Origin: Helicobacter mustelae
Lineage (GTDB): Bacteria > Campylobacterota > Campylobacteria > Campylobacterales > Helicobacteraceae
Length of the DNA: 64,000 nt
Assembly: GCF_900476215.1 (NCBI RefSeq)
Contig: NZ_LS483446.1
Location: 1,512,608-1,576,607 of the forward strand
Reading direction: 5' to 3'
Shown here: positions 36,851 through 45,413 of the stretch, piece by piece
How the letters are laid out: every line of letters starts with the position of its first letter
Position numbering within the stretch: the first letter of the stretch is position 1
Position numbers and translations under genes: made by a program
Notes under the pieces: generated by a model
The model's database searches: none
Seen by the model: the letters and a program-made list of their open reading frames with translations, nothing else
Told to the model about the DNA's origin: nothing

Positions 36851-37738
36851 TCAATAGGATTTATGCGAAAAATTGGGGGATAGCAAGCGTACTGGGGGTG
36901 AGGCGACTCGATTTGTAGGAAAATTGCATTTTTTGCATAACTCCTCTATGGCAATGCCTTTTTCAAAGCCCTCTTTGATAGCAACAGATCTTGGAGAGTG
37001 ATAGATTTCTTGCAGGCTTTGCACATTCACATCCCCAAGTGCAATCACCCCAGCAGCATCGATACAGCAAGGCACCACAATCCCATTGGCAAGGATTGCG
37101 ATTTGCTCCTTGATGGCATGGCAGCGCCTGCTATCACAGCTTTTTTTTAGACTCATATCTGCCCAGGTGAAGCTTTTGGTAATCACCAAAAAAATATATT
37201 CTCTAAGCTTGTAGCGCCCATAAACATGGGGTTCTTTGATTTGCACGCCAAAAAAGCGCACGATCTGCTCTAAAACAGCAGGATTTAAGAGGCGATCTTG
37301 CAGGCGCAGATTGAGAAAAATCTTTGATTGGCGCATTTGGTGCAGTGCACAAAATTCCAAAATCTTTGCAAGATAGTCTTTTTTGTGGGGATTTTTGGGA
37401 TCCAAACCCGCATCCAGCGAAAAAGCCACCTGATGAATACAGGGCTCAAAAAGCAGCTCTTGGCAGAGGTAATAGCCGCTAGTTACAATATCTGCCCTAA
37501 GTGCATATTTTGTCAAAAGATCCAGATAGGAGGAAAGATCGGTATGTTTGCAAGGATCTCCCAGGACATGGAGGCTCACGAGCTTGGTTTTTCCCTGGAT
37601 TTGGGAGAGGATTTTCTCAAAAAGCAAGAGGCTCATCTTCCCGCGCACCCCTTTTTGCTGTGGGCAAAAAGAGCAATTTAGCCCACAAATATCGCTGATT
37701 TCTATATAGACTTTTTTGAAACGCAATCCCAGATCCAT
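36851..37738 (-). CDS. Radical SAM/SPASM-domain protein
   Basis: A 295-residue protein with the radical SAM cluster motif CGLNCSFC near residue 19, GDPCKHTD, and a C-terminal Cys-rich SPASM-like part (CDSRRC, VPCCIDAAG, CKKCNFP) for auxiliary clusters. The reaction is unknown; SPASM proteins often modify peptides or cofactors, and no precursor peptide gene is evident nearby. The ATG at 37738 aligns with the conserved start; a TATAAT on the minus strand (37754-37749) would leave a leader of only a few bases. In-frame ATGs further upstream exist (37780). Confidence 0.8.
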   Translation of the reverse strand: MDLGLRFKKVYIEISDICGLNCSFCPQQKGVRGKMSLLLFEKILSQIQGKTKLVSLHVLGDPCKHTDLSSYLDLLTKYALRADIVTSGYYLCQELLFEPCIHQVAFSLDAGLDPKNPHKKDYLAKILEFCALHQMRQSKIFLNLRLQDRLLNPAVLEQIVRFFGVQIKEPHVYGRYKLREYIFLVITKSFTWADMSLKKSCDSRRCHAIKEQIAILANGIVVPCCIDAAGVIALGDVNVQSLQEIYHSPRSVAIKEGFEKGIAIEELCKKCNFPTNRVASPPVRLLSPNFSHKSY

Positions 37739-37916
37739 ACTTTGGGGAATTATAGCCTTTGTAAGCAAAGATCCATCCATAAAAATCATTACTATTTTTC
37801 TAAAAATGCGCATAAAATGGAGGCAGAGTGTGGCAAAAATTCCCAGGTATTTCTTGATTTTTTTGCTATGATTTTCCCTATCACAAAACAAATAACATTA
37901 AACTGCGAGAAGAAAA

Positions 37917-38570
37917 ATGAAGAGAATCTTGCTATTTTTATGCCTCTTAGGCTTCATTGATGCAGAAGAAGAAAATCCTAAAAATGGCTTATTTTTTGGA
38001 CTAGAGGTGGGCCTACAAACAGCAGCGCTCAATCACGCTTTTGAAAATGGGGCTTGGAAGGGCTTTGTGGAGCATCCTGCCGGGGAGTTTGGCATCAAAT
38101 TTGGAGATCAGCTGTATTACACCAATAATTTTGGCGCCAAATTATCCCTATATGGAGGCATCTCAACACCCATCACCCAAGGCTTCGCACTAGGGGATGC
38201 AAGAGCCAAAATCGATCTATTGCCCCTAAGTTTTGGGGTGGATTTTGAATTTTTGTATGATTTTTTGCAAAAGGGAAATTTTTTGCTAGGGGTGAACTTT
38301 GGCGCGGGTTATCGCTTTGTGTATTATCGCAATCGTGAAACCAGTGTGCAAAATGGGTTTAAAAACTCCTTCAAAAGCAATGATTTCTACCCCCAAATTG
38401 GACTACATTTCTTCCTAGGGAGGCATCAAATTTTTATCAATTACAGGGCCGGGGGGCTGCTGTATCAAAATTCCAAAATCCTGCGAGGCATCATAAAAAA
38501 CACCATGCCCCTTTATGCGAGACTAAGAACCAGTGATTATATAGCAATGGAATATCTCTATCGATTCTAG
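37917..38570 (+). CDS. Small outer-membrane beta-barrel protein
   Basis: A 217-residue exported protein with a signal peptide (MKRILLFLCLLGFIDA). Alternating-hydrophobicity strands with Gly and aromatic residues (GLEVGLQTAAL, GFAPGD-like turns, YFRF-type girdles) lead to an aromatic C-terminus (MEYLYRF), as required for BAM insertion. Resembles Helicobacter Hof/OMP-type proteins in general design; no specific family is assigned. It is divergent from the radical SAM gene. Confidence 0.75.
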   Translation: MKRILLFLCLLGFIDAEEENPKNGLFFGLEVGLQTAALNHAFENGAWKGFVEHPAGEFGIKFGDQLYYTNNFGAKLSLYGGISTPITQGFALGDARAKIDLLPLSFGVDFEFLYDFLQKGNFLLGVNFGAGYRFVYYRNRETSVQNGFKNSFKSNDFYPQIGLHFFLGRHQIFINYRAGGLLYQNSKILRGIIKNTMPLYARLRTSDYIAMEYLYRF

Positions 38571-38667
38571 TCCCAGGGTCTCTAAGATCTGTAAGGGTTG
38601 AGGGACCTCTTTGAAAATCCTTGGCTTTGGTCGCATGGATTTTTAAGAGATCGTGCATTTGAGTCCG

Positions 38668-38689
38668 CTGGGTCATGATCCCAGTTTTT
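38668..38689 (+). terminator. Terminator after the outer-membrane protein gene
   Basis: CTGGG (38668-38672) and CCCAG (38680-38684) with a TCATGAT loop, followed by TTTTT. It separates the OMP gene from the DedA-flavodoxin unit. Confidence 0.65.
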
Positions 38690-38809
38690 AGAATTTTTGT
38701 GAATTTTTACCAGTAAATTCTGATTTTTTTATGAACTTTTCAATTTTTCTTGATAAGTTTTGATTTTTATGTTAGATTGACTCAGAAAAATAATTGTAAT
38801 TTTTGTAAA

Positions 38810-38824
38810 TAATAATTATAATTA
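38810..38824. promoter_or_regulatory. Fur-like box upstream of dedA-fldA
   Basis: TAATAATTATAATTA differs at a single position from the 7-1-7 Fur consensus TAATAAT-n-ATTATTA. It lies 41 bases before the DedA start in a run of AT-rich sequence likely to contain the promoter. Control by iron would suit the downstream flavodoxin, which commonly replaces ferredoxin when iron is scarce. Confidence 0.5.
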
Positions 38825-38864
38825 TGTTTTGAACAAAACACATAGATCGACACAAGGAGATGAC

Positions 38865-39443
38865 TTGGAAGCCGTGCAATCATTTCAAGAACATTTACAA
38901 TCCTGGGGGTATTTATTATTATTCCTCTATTCTTTAGGTGGAGGATATTTGGCCATCATTGCAGCGGGTTTTCTCAGCAGCCTAGGAAGCATGGATATCA
39001 CCCTTTCTGTCCTGGTGGCTTTTGTGGGAAATGCCATTGGCAGCGGGATTTTTGCAGTCCTGGTGCGAAGTCAAAAAAAAGATTTTGCAAGATATTTTCA
39101 AAAACACAGGCGCAAGGTCGCCCTAGCGTTTTTGTGGCTCAAAAAATATGGCATTGGGCTGATTTTTTTTAGTAAATATATTTTTGGGATCAAGGCAATT
39201 GTTCCCGCGGTCATTGGTCTAAGCAAATACAGCTTGAAAAAATATTGGATTTTCAATACTCTTGCATGCCTCTTGTGGGCATTGGTGATGGGGCTACTTA
39301 GCTACTTTGCTAGCGAATTGGTAAAAAAACTCCTAGAGAAACTCGTTTTTCTGCCCCCCTATGCGATGCCATTGCTTTTATTGGGAATTGGCGTTTTGTT
39401 TGTTGGGGCACTAAAGTACTTTAGTAGCAAAAAAATGGTATAA
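38865..39443 (+). CDS. DedA/VTT-family membrane protein
   Basis: A 192-residue inner-membrane protein with about five hydrophobic segments. It has DedA family features: GxxxG-rich re-entrant loop (LGGGYLAIIAAGFLSS), a basic loop (FARYFQKHRRK) and FSKYIFGIKAIVPAVIGLSKY, equivalent to the F/Y-x-R-F/Y-P-G segment of DedA. Members act in lipid-carrier recycling and membrane potential homeostasis. The start is TTG at 38865 with AAGGAG 5 bases upstream; an upstream in-frame TTG has no site. Flavodoxin follows after 30 bases. Confidence 0.85.
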   Translation: MEAVQSFQEHLQSWGYLLLFLYSLGGGYLAIIAAGFLSSLGSMDITLSVLVAFVGNAIGSGIFAVLVRSQKKDFARYFQKHRRKVALAFLWLKKYGIGLIFFSKYIFGIKAIVPAVIGLSKYSLKKYWIFNTLACLLWALVMGLLSYFASELVKKLLEKLVFLPPYAMPLLLLGIGVLFVGALKYFSSKKMV

Positions 39444-39473
39444 CTCTTTGCATCAACAGTGAAAGGAAAAATT

Positions 39474-39971
39474 ATGAAAAAAATCGGCATTTTTTATGGA
39501 ACAGATGGCGGAAATACTCATACAGTCGCAGATAAAATCGCGAAAGAAATTGGCGGGGAGGTGGATGTAATTGACATCTCCAAGGCTTCAAAGGATCAGG
39601 TACTGGGGTATGAGAATCTCATTCTTGCTAGCTCTACTTATGGCGCTGGGGATTTGCAATCTGACTGGGAAGATATTCTAGATAGCTTCTCTCAAGAGGA
39701 TTTCCATGGGAAGGTGATTGGCCTGGTGGGACTAGGAGATCAGGATACCTATAGTGATACATTTTGCGATAGCCTTTCTCATCTCTATGAAAAAGTCAAA
39801 CTTGGTAAGGTAGTGGGCCATACTGATGTGGATGGCTATGACTTTAGTGATACCAAATCCATTGAGGATGGAAAATTTGTGGGTCTAGTGATTGATGAGG
39901 ACAATCAAGAAGACCTCAGCGATGAGCGCATCAAAAAATGGGTGGCAGAGATTAAACCTCTTTTCCTCTGA
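39474..39971 (+). CDS. fldA: Flavodoxin
   Basis: A 165-residue FMN electron carrier. In Helicobacter it accepts electrons from pyruvate:flavodoxin oxidoreductase and is essential. The phosphate loop [11 protein letters not shown] is at residues 7-17, the first FMN-sandwiching loop is at [15 protein letters not shown], and the second at [14 protein letters not shown]. Length matches H. pylori FldA. The ATG at 39474 has AAGGAAA upstream. Co-transcription with dedA under the Fur-like box is likely. Confidence 0.96.
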   Translation: MKKIGIFYGTDGGNTHTVADKIAKEIGGEVDVIDISKASKDQVLGYENLILASSTYGAGDLQSDWEDILDSFSQEDFHGKVIGLVGLGDQDTYSDTFCDSLSHLYEKVKLGKVVGHTDVDGYDFSDTKSIEDGKFVGLVIDEDNQEDLSDERIKKWVAEIKPLFL

Positions 39972-39980
39972 TTCTTCTAA

Positions 39981-40028
39981 GCACCTGCATCATCTAGGCA
40001 TTCCATCCTTAGATGGTGCAGGCACCCA
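39981..40028 (+). terminator. Long hairpin after fldA
   Basis: CTGCATCATCTA and, after a ~14-base loop, TAGATGGTGCAG form a 12-bp stem with one G-T pair starting 16 bases beyond the flavodoxin stop. No T run follows; likely an mRNA-end stabiliser or a factor-dependent terminator. Confidence 0.5.
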
Positions 40029-40212
40029 GCACAGGCTTGAGTGGATTTGATGGCATGGGATTTTAACCATCCTTGCAATTTGTGAGCACTCTTGCCTCAA
40101 ACCACCTAACCCCATCCCCCCTAAACACATCACACAACCCAAACAATCCCAATCTCATAAAATCCCAAAAAACTCACGAGCCACTGTTTTGTGGCATTGC
40201 AAAACATCCCGC

Positions 40213-40243
40213 ACTATGCGCAGAACGCAAAAACGCGCATAGT
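40213..40243 (-). terminator. Hairpin downstream of ccoG
   Basis: ACTATGCGC (40213-40221) and GCGCATAGT (40235-40243) form a perfect 9-bp stem 20 bases after the ccoG stop (minus strand). The loop, not the tail, is T-rich on that strand. The rest of 39972-40262 holds no gene. Confidence 0.5.
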
Positions 40244-40262
40244 ACGCACAAAGCCATAGAGA

Positions 40263-41612
40263 CTATTGCATGGCAGGAGTTACAAAAACACTCTTTCGAT
40301 GAATCACTATTTTTGGGTCATCTGCCTCATAAATTTCAATCTCCAGTGGGATGGTGACATCCTGCTCATTGGAGAGTTTTTTGCCCTTGCTCCAAGTTCG
40401 CAAAATCACGATTTGCTTGAGCTTCTCTCCTGGATCCACCTCTATGGATTGCTTGGGACGGAGGATTTCTATGTCATCACGATTGGTGATACGAAAATAA
40501 TAGCGATGGGGGCGATTTTCTGTGTTTTCAAACAAGAAAACATAAAAATTATCAATCGCGCCATTTTTTCGCACCTCATAGAGCTGGGTGTTGCGATCGA
40601 TATTTACCAGCATGGGCTCTTTTTTGCTTCCCATAAATAGCATGATTCCCACCACAAGCAAGATGATGATGAGATAGCCAATGGTGGCTGCTCGGAAATA
40701 CTTCACCCTGGAATTTGTGCTCACTGCATTGGGCGAACTCCAGGAAACCAGAGAGGGTTTATTGAATTTACCCATAACCTCGGTGCATGCATCCACGCAT
40801 TCTAGACAGTTGATGCATTCTAATTGCATCCCCTTGCGAATATCAATATGCGTAGGACAAACCCTCACGCATTGATGGCAATTAATACATTCATTTATGG
40901 GATTTTGCTTTTTTGGCGGGGATAAGAGATTCCCCCCATCATCATACACCATACCCCCGCGCTTTGTGTCATAAATTGCCATGAGGGTGTTATTGTCAAA
41001 AAGCACAGATTGCACTCGCGCATAAGGACAGACATAAACACAGAAATTTTCTGCCATAAAAGTAATATCAAAAACCAAAAATGCCGCAATACAAAATAAA
41101 AATCCCAAAAAAACCTTGTGATCAGCAGGGTCTTGCAAATAGGCGAAAAAATCCTTAGGAGGGATGAAATAAAACAAAAACACGCTGGCTGCAATAAGCG
41201 CAATCACGCAAAAAAGCAGGATTGCCAGAGTCTTTTTGAAGACATTTGCACCCTCGTGATAATTGGGTTTTTTTTGCTTGTCTGCGACCTTTTTACGCAG
41301 CCCCAATAATTTGGTCTCAATAAGATCGCGATAAATCACGCGAAAAATCGTCTGCGGACAGCTCCATCCACACCACATACGCCCTCCAAGAGTCGTCATA
41401 AAAAAAATACCAATAAATAGCAGTATCAGTAAAAATGGCAACAAATAAAACTCTTGAACATTGAAGGCCACTCCCAATAGATGGAGCTGCTCATGGACAA
41501 AAGAAAGCAGCAGGATATGATTCCCATTTATCGTGATAAAGGGCATTAAGATCACCAAAATCGTGATGATGCCATAACCAATGTAGCGCTTGTAGCGATA
41601 ATGAGTCACCAT
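40263..41612 (-). CDS. ccoG: Cytochrome c oxidase accessory protein CcoG (FixG/RdxA family)
   Basis: A 449-residue membrane ferredoxin needed for copper delivery to cbb3-type oxidase. Four to five TM helices include the WCGWSCPQTIFR and CVYVCPYARVQ segments with paired Cys. Two [4Fe-4S] motifs (CINCHQCVRVCP and CINCLECVDAC) come next, and a C-terminal periplasmic immunoglobulin-like FixG domain (about 340-449) ends the protein. The ATG at 41612 has AAGGAAA upstream; a 38-residue upstream extension is rejected. A minus-strand extended -10 (TG-T-TATAAT at 41648-41640) precedes it. Confidence 0.94.
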   Translation of the reverse strand: MVTHYRYKRYIGYGIITILVILMPFITINGNHILLLSFVHEQLHLLGVAFNVQEFYLLPFLLILLFIGIFFMTTLGGRMWCGWSCPQTIFRVIYRDLIETKLLGLRKKVADKQKKPNYHEGANVFKKTLAILLFCVIALIAASVFLFYFIPPKDFFAYLQDPADHKVFLGFLFCIAAFLVFDITFMAENFCVYVCPYARVQSVLFDNNTLMAIYDTKRGGMVYDDGGNLLSPPKKQNPINECINCHQCVRVCPTHIDIRKGMQLECINCLECVDACTEVMGKFNKPSLVSWSSPNAVSTNSRVKYFRAATIGYLIIILLVVGIMLFMGSKKEPMLVNIDRNTQLYEVRKNGAIDNFYVFLFENTENRPHRYYFRITNRDDIEILRPKQSIEVDPGEKLKQIVILRTWSKGKKLSNEQDVTIPLEIEIYEADDPKIVIHRKSVFVTPAMQ

Positions 41613-41938
41613 GGTTTTTCCTTTTTTCAAAAATGTGCAATTATAACATTTCTTGTTTTCAAACAAGTCCAAAAGCCCGCAGCCAAGAAAATGCCATAAA
41701 TCTGATAGAAAGCCAACAAAAGGCAATGATGAGATGGGCTAAGCTAGGCAACACAAGGATAAGAGCAAGTCTAAAACAGGCATGGCAAAATTCCACGAAC
41801 AAGTACGGGCGCAGGCAAAAAATGACAAGATTAGCCAAAAAATCTGTGACAAAAGCGCAAAGAGGCACAAAGAGGAGTGACTCCTATTTGCTTAGCAAAG
41901 ATAAAACATGTCAAAGAAAGCAGGGGATGGATCAAGCC
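41613..41938. other. Region between glnA and ccoG
   Basis: 326 bases. The ccoG promoter (TATAAT, minus 41645-41640) is at the left. Inverted repeats TTTGC/GCAAA (about 41887-41900) follow the glnA stop. Frames on both strands lack ribosome sites and family resemblance (a Lys/Arg-rich one on +, a hydrophobic one on -) and are not called. Confidence 0.4.
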
Positions 41939-43363
41939 TTAGCAAGAATATGTAGTGATAAATTCATAGGGATGAGGACGGGCTTCAATCGGCCAAACTT
42001 CTGTGCGGAATTTCACACTCTTATAAGTCTGGATAAAAACCTCTGTAAACACCTCGCCTCGCTTGAGATACTCATGATCTAGCAGCATTTCCTCCAATGC
42101 CGTGCGTAGGGTGTGAGGCATCTGCTTGATACCCCTTGCCCGAATCTCATCCAAATGAAGTTTGAACAAATTAATATCCATAGGATCTCCAGGCTCAATC
42201 TTGTGCATAATGCCATCAAGCCCAGCCATCAAAATCGCGCAAAATGCTAGATAGGGGTTAGCTGAGCTATCGGGGAAGCGAAATTCTAGCCGCGAGCTCT
42301 TGCCCTTGCTATTGTAGGGAATACGCACGCTAGCACTTCTATTGTTTGCAGAATAAGTAAGAATTGATGGGGCTTCAAAGCCAGGAATCAAGCGCTTGAA
42401 AGAATTCGCTGAGGCATTGGTAAATGCAGCCACTGAGCGAGCATGCTTGAGGACTCCGCCCAGAAAATACAACGCCTCATGACTTAGATTTTTGTATTTT
42501 TCCCCCGCAAAGAGATTTTGCCCATCTTTCCAAATGCTCACATGCGTATGCATGCCATTTCCATTATCCCCAAAGAGAGGCTTTGGCATAAAAGTCGCGG
42601 TTTTTCCATTGAGATGCGCCACCATTTTTACGACATATTTAAGCTTTTGAATATTGTCTGCAGCCTCCAAAAGATTCCCAAATTTCACTCCGATTTCACC
42701 CTGTCCCTGGGCGACCTCATGATGCACGACAAAGGTCTCTAACCCCACCTGATGCAAAACCTTGACGATTTCTGCGCGAATATCCATCATGCTATCTACA
42801 GGAGGCACGGGGAAATACCCCCCCTTTGTCCCAGAGCGATGCCCGATGTTGACACCATTTTCCATATCCTTATCGCGATTCCAATCCCCCTCCTCGCTAT
42901 CAATTTCATAATATTGGCAGTTGACAGCATCTTTGATTTTGACATTATCAAAGATGAAAAATTCATTCTCCGCACCGATGAATACCTCATCGCCAATGCC
43001 GCTTTGCTTGAGATATTCCATCGCCTTTTTTGCGATGGAGCGCGGGCATTTTTCATAAGGAGCATCCTGATAAATATCCCAGATATCACAAAACACCACG
43101 ACAGTGGAATCCGCGCTAAAGGGATCGATGAAATAGCGCACTAGATCTGGTTTTAGTATCATGTCAGATTTTTCGATGCCCTGCCAGCCCTTCATCGAAC
43201 TCGCATCAAAAGGAATCCCCTCCACTAGCATGGATGCTTCCACTGCTTGAACGCAGTAAGCAAGATGATGCCAAGCACCCTTGATATCACTAAACCTAAA
43301 ATCAATGAATTCCACTTCATTTTCTTGGCAAAAATGAAAAAATTTCTGAATTTGTTCTTGCAT
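41939..43363 (-). CDS. glnA: Glutamine synthetase, type I
   Basis: A 474-residue enzyme making glutamine from glutamate, ATP and ammonia. [38 protein letters not shown] and the Asn/Arg-rich active-site segments are intact. The usual adenylylation loop (NLYDLPPEE in enteric enzymes) is replaced by [14 protein letters not shown], so the Tyr target is missing and no covalent control is expected, as in H. pylori. ATG at 43363 with AAGGAATCCCT upstream; a possible -10 TACAAT (minus 43413-43408) lies about 45 bases before it. Confidence 0.96.
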   Translation of the reverse strand: MQEQIQKFFHFCQENEVEFIDFRFSDIKGAWHHLAYCVQAVEASMLVEGIPFDASSMKGWQGIEKSDMILKPDLVRYFIDPFSADSTVVVFCDIWDIYQDAPYEKCPRSIAKKAMEYLKQSGIGDEVFIGAENEFFIFDNVKIKDAVNCQYYEIDSEEGDWNRDKDMENGVNIGHRSGTKGGYFPVPPVDSMMDIRAEIVKVLHQVGLETFVVHHEVAQGQGEIGVKFGNLLEAADNIQKLKYVVKMVAHLNGKTATFMPKPLFGDNGNGMHTHVSIWKDGQNLFAGEKYKNLSHEALYFLGGVLKHARSVAAFTNASANSFKRLIPGFEAPSILTYSANNRSASVRIPYNSKGKSSRLEFRFPDSSANPYLAFCAILMAGLDGIMHKIEPGDPMDINLFKLHLDEIRARGIKQMPHTLRTALEEMLLDHEYLKRGEVFTEVFIQTYKSVKFRTEVWPIEARPHPYEFITTYSC

Positions 43364-43422
43364 AGGGATTCCTTTTGTAAAACTTATTTTGTTGGTTGAG
43401 GTTGTGTATTGTAGCATTTATT

Positions 43423-43857
43423 TTAGAGTGGGGCGAGGCGATTGTGGATTTTTTTGCAAAGTTGATTTTCAAAAGAACATCGAATTTGAGGGCGGGGAAA
43501 AAGCGCTGAAGAGGAGATATGAAAGAATGTGCTTTGCTTATGGTTAAGCGCCAAAAGGGTGGATTTTTGCAAAGTAAGTGCGCAGGCTTTGGTATTACCT
43601 TTGGTATAGGGGAGGAAGATTTGAGCAAATTGCTCTGCACTAAGTGCTGGGGTTTGGGCATGGAAATATTGCTTAGTAAAAATCGCACTCAAATCATTTT
43701 GGAGGCCCTGGAGCTTTTGGGCAAGCTTGGCAGTGCACAATCGCTCCTGAACAAAGCTACTCCTCCATGCGCTCATACCCAAAATTCCAAGCAAGATAAT
43801 TGCAAAAACAAGATCCAAAAGCACAAAGGCATTTTGATCCCTTGGCGCTGTTTGCAT
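43423..43857 (-). CDS. Pseudopilin-like protein (second pilin of the DNA-uptake set)
   Basis: About 144 residues with a type IV prepilin-like N-terminus: AFVLLDLVFAIILLGILGMSAW. The residue at mature position 5 is Asp instead of the usual Glu, and the presumed cleavage would follow Ala rather than Gly. Start uncertain: the ATG at 43857 gives a 10-residue leader but has no ribosome site, and the same frame stays open for 92 codons further upstream, overlapping the preceding pilin gene. Two Cys pairs occur in the globular part. Comparable to accessory pseudopilins such as CtsT. Confidence 0.6.
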   Translation of the reverse strand: MQTAPRDQNAFVLLDLVFAIILLGILGMSAWRSSFVQERLCTAKLAQKLQGLQNDLSAIFTKQYFHAQTPALSAEQFAQIFLPYTKGNTKACALTLQKSTLLALNHKQSTFFHISSSALFPRPQIRCSFENQLCKKIHNRLAPL

Positions 43858-44032
43858 TTTGCGTGTTGTGGGATCTTTTGTGCTTTGGGCTCTTTGTATT
43901 TTGCGCACCTCTTGGACCCGTGTCTGTTTTGATGCTTCTAGTCCAAAGGCATTGCCAGGCCTTGAGCGTGACACCTGGGAAGTAAAAATATCTCGGAGGC
44001 TGAGCCCTATTGTGGATTGGGCTTTTTGGGAA

Positions 44033-44473
44033 TTAGAATTTGATGGCAGAACTCTCAAGCGGAATGTCAACTGGACTGGGATATTGCTTGGATAATTTTT
44101 GGCAGAGTGGGCTAGCAACTGACCTATCAACAATTAATTTTAGGTGCATGTTCTCAAACCTCAGAAAAACACAATTATTTTGCGCATCCACTGCATTATT
44201 TTTAGCCAGTCTGACACCCGCACCATCAGGAATCCAGCGCGCATAGCTTAGACCTGCTGCCTGCATAATAAATGCACCATTTAGAGCATTGGGGTCAAGA
44301 TCTTGGGTGATGAATTTTTGTTGAATCGAATTGAGTGCACTTTGGATGTCTGCAAGCACAGCAGTGTATTGTGCATCGCTCCTTGTAAGCGATAGTCTAG
44401 GGATGGCAATACTTGCCAAAACCCCCAAAATCACGATCACAAATACAAGTTCGATCATGCTAAAACCACCCAT
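44033..44473 (-). CDS. ctsG: Type II/IV major pseudopilin-like protein (CtsG/GspG-like)
   Basis: A 146-residue prepilin with a textbook leader MGG-FSMIELVFVIVILGVLASIAIPRL: prepilin-peptidase Gly|Phe cleavage and Glu5. The globular part has two Cys (NNCVFLRF, SPLCQKL) that may form a disulfide. The ATG at 44473 is chosen for the short leader, though the frame continues open 84 codons upstream to the mtnN stop. It lies apart from the secretin/ATPase operon, separated by mtnN, fabD, a tRNA and a gene fragment. Expected to form the pseudopilus of the DNA-uptake machine. Confidence 0.78.
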   Translation of the reverse strand: MGGFSMIELVFVIVILGVLASIAIPRLSLTRSDAQYTAVLADIQSALNSIQQKFITQDLDPNALNGAFIMQAAGLSYARWIPDGAGVRLAKNNAVDAQNNCVFLRFENMHLKLIVDRSVASPLCQKLSKQYPSPVDIPLESSAIKF

Positions 44474-44721
44474 CAAAGTCCTGCTCTTTGAGGTTTTTTT
44501 AGAATTTTTGCCAAGGGTTTCTCTGCACATCCTAGCTCGCGATAAAGCTGCCTGGCCCAGAGCTTGTGCATTACGACTCCCGTGGGTTGCGCCTGAGCTT
44601 CTGCACGCTTTAGTCTTGTCTTGGAGGTGACTAGAGCACAGCAAAATCGTTGTTTTTGCAAGAGGGGTTTGTACGTCATTTTGACGGCGAAACAAAGGAA
44701 ATTTGCAAGAGAATAAAGATG

Positions 44722-45411
44722 TCATGAGAGTCCTTCTACTATGGATTTGACAAAATGCGCAGAGACCTCTGCTGCTTTTTGCAAGAAAGTATCAAAACTC
44801 GCATCTGCCTCTCCATCAGCGCTATCGCTAATAGAGCGAAAGATGCAAAAGGGGATTTTGAAGAGATTGCATGCCACTGCTACAGCCGCCCCCTCCATCT
44901 CCACCGCATCTGCTTGGAACTCTTTGATTAGCCACTGCTTTTTGGCAGCATCTGCGATGAATTGATCCCCTGATGCGATGATGCCCTCTTTGAGTGGAAT
45001 ATTCTGCTCCTTGGCAATGTTTTTGGCGACTGCATTAAGTGCGGGATCTGCAGGAATGTAAATGCTGCTTTCAGGGATAAAACCCAGGGGATGCCCAAAA
45101 GCACTGATGTCTACATCATGTTGGCAGAGTTTGCTAGCAAGCAGGAGATCTCCTACCTTCAAAGAAGGATTGAGCGCACCAGCCACCCCGCTAAAAAGGA
45201 TACATTCACAGTGAAAATGCGTAATCATCGTGGTTGCGGTGATGCTTGCATGCACCTTTCCAATCTTGCTATAGGCCAAAAATATCCGAGAATTTTTGCA
45301 AGCAACCTCATAAAAAACATTCCCCGCAATCTCGTGCGTGTGATTTTCTCCAAAGATCTGCAGCAATGGGGCGATTTCCTCTTGCATTGCCCCCAAGATT
45401 CCAATATTCAT
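44722..45411 (-). CDS. mtnN: 5'-methylthioadenosine/S-adenosylhomocysteine nucleosidase
   Basis: A 229-residue nucleosidase cleaving MTA, SAH and, in Helicobacter, 6-amino-6-deoxyfutalosine, thereby serving the futalosine menaquinone pathway together with mqnX. GAMQEEIAPLL, FSGVAGAL, EMEGAAVA (purine and ribose site) and the catalytic Asp of FRSISDSADG are present. Starts 2 bases after fabD, the same pair as HP0089-HP0090. Confidence 0.96.
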   Translation of the reverse strand: MNIGILGAMQEEIAPLLQIFGENHTHEIAGNVFYEVACKNSRIFLAYSKIGKVHASITATTMITHFHCECILFSGVAGALNPSLKVGDLLLASKLCQHDVDISAFGHPLGFIPESSIYIPADPALNAVAKNIAKEQNIPLKEGIIASGDQFIADAAKKQWLIKEFQADAVEMEGAAVAVACNLFKIPFCIFRSISDSADGEADASFDTFLQKAAEVSAHFVKSIVEGLS

Positions 45412-45413
45412 GC

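Noticed and set aside
41633..42082. 149-codon + frame between ccoG and glnA
   Set aside because: Half of it is antisense to the end of glnA, it lacks a ribosome site, and its Lys/Arg-rich sequence matches nothing recognised.
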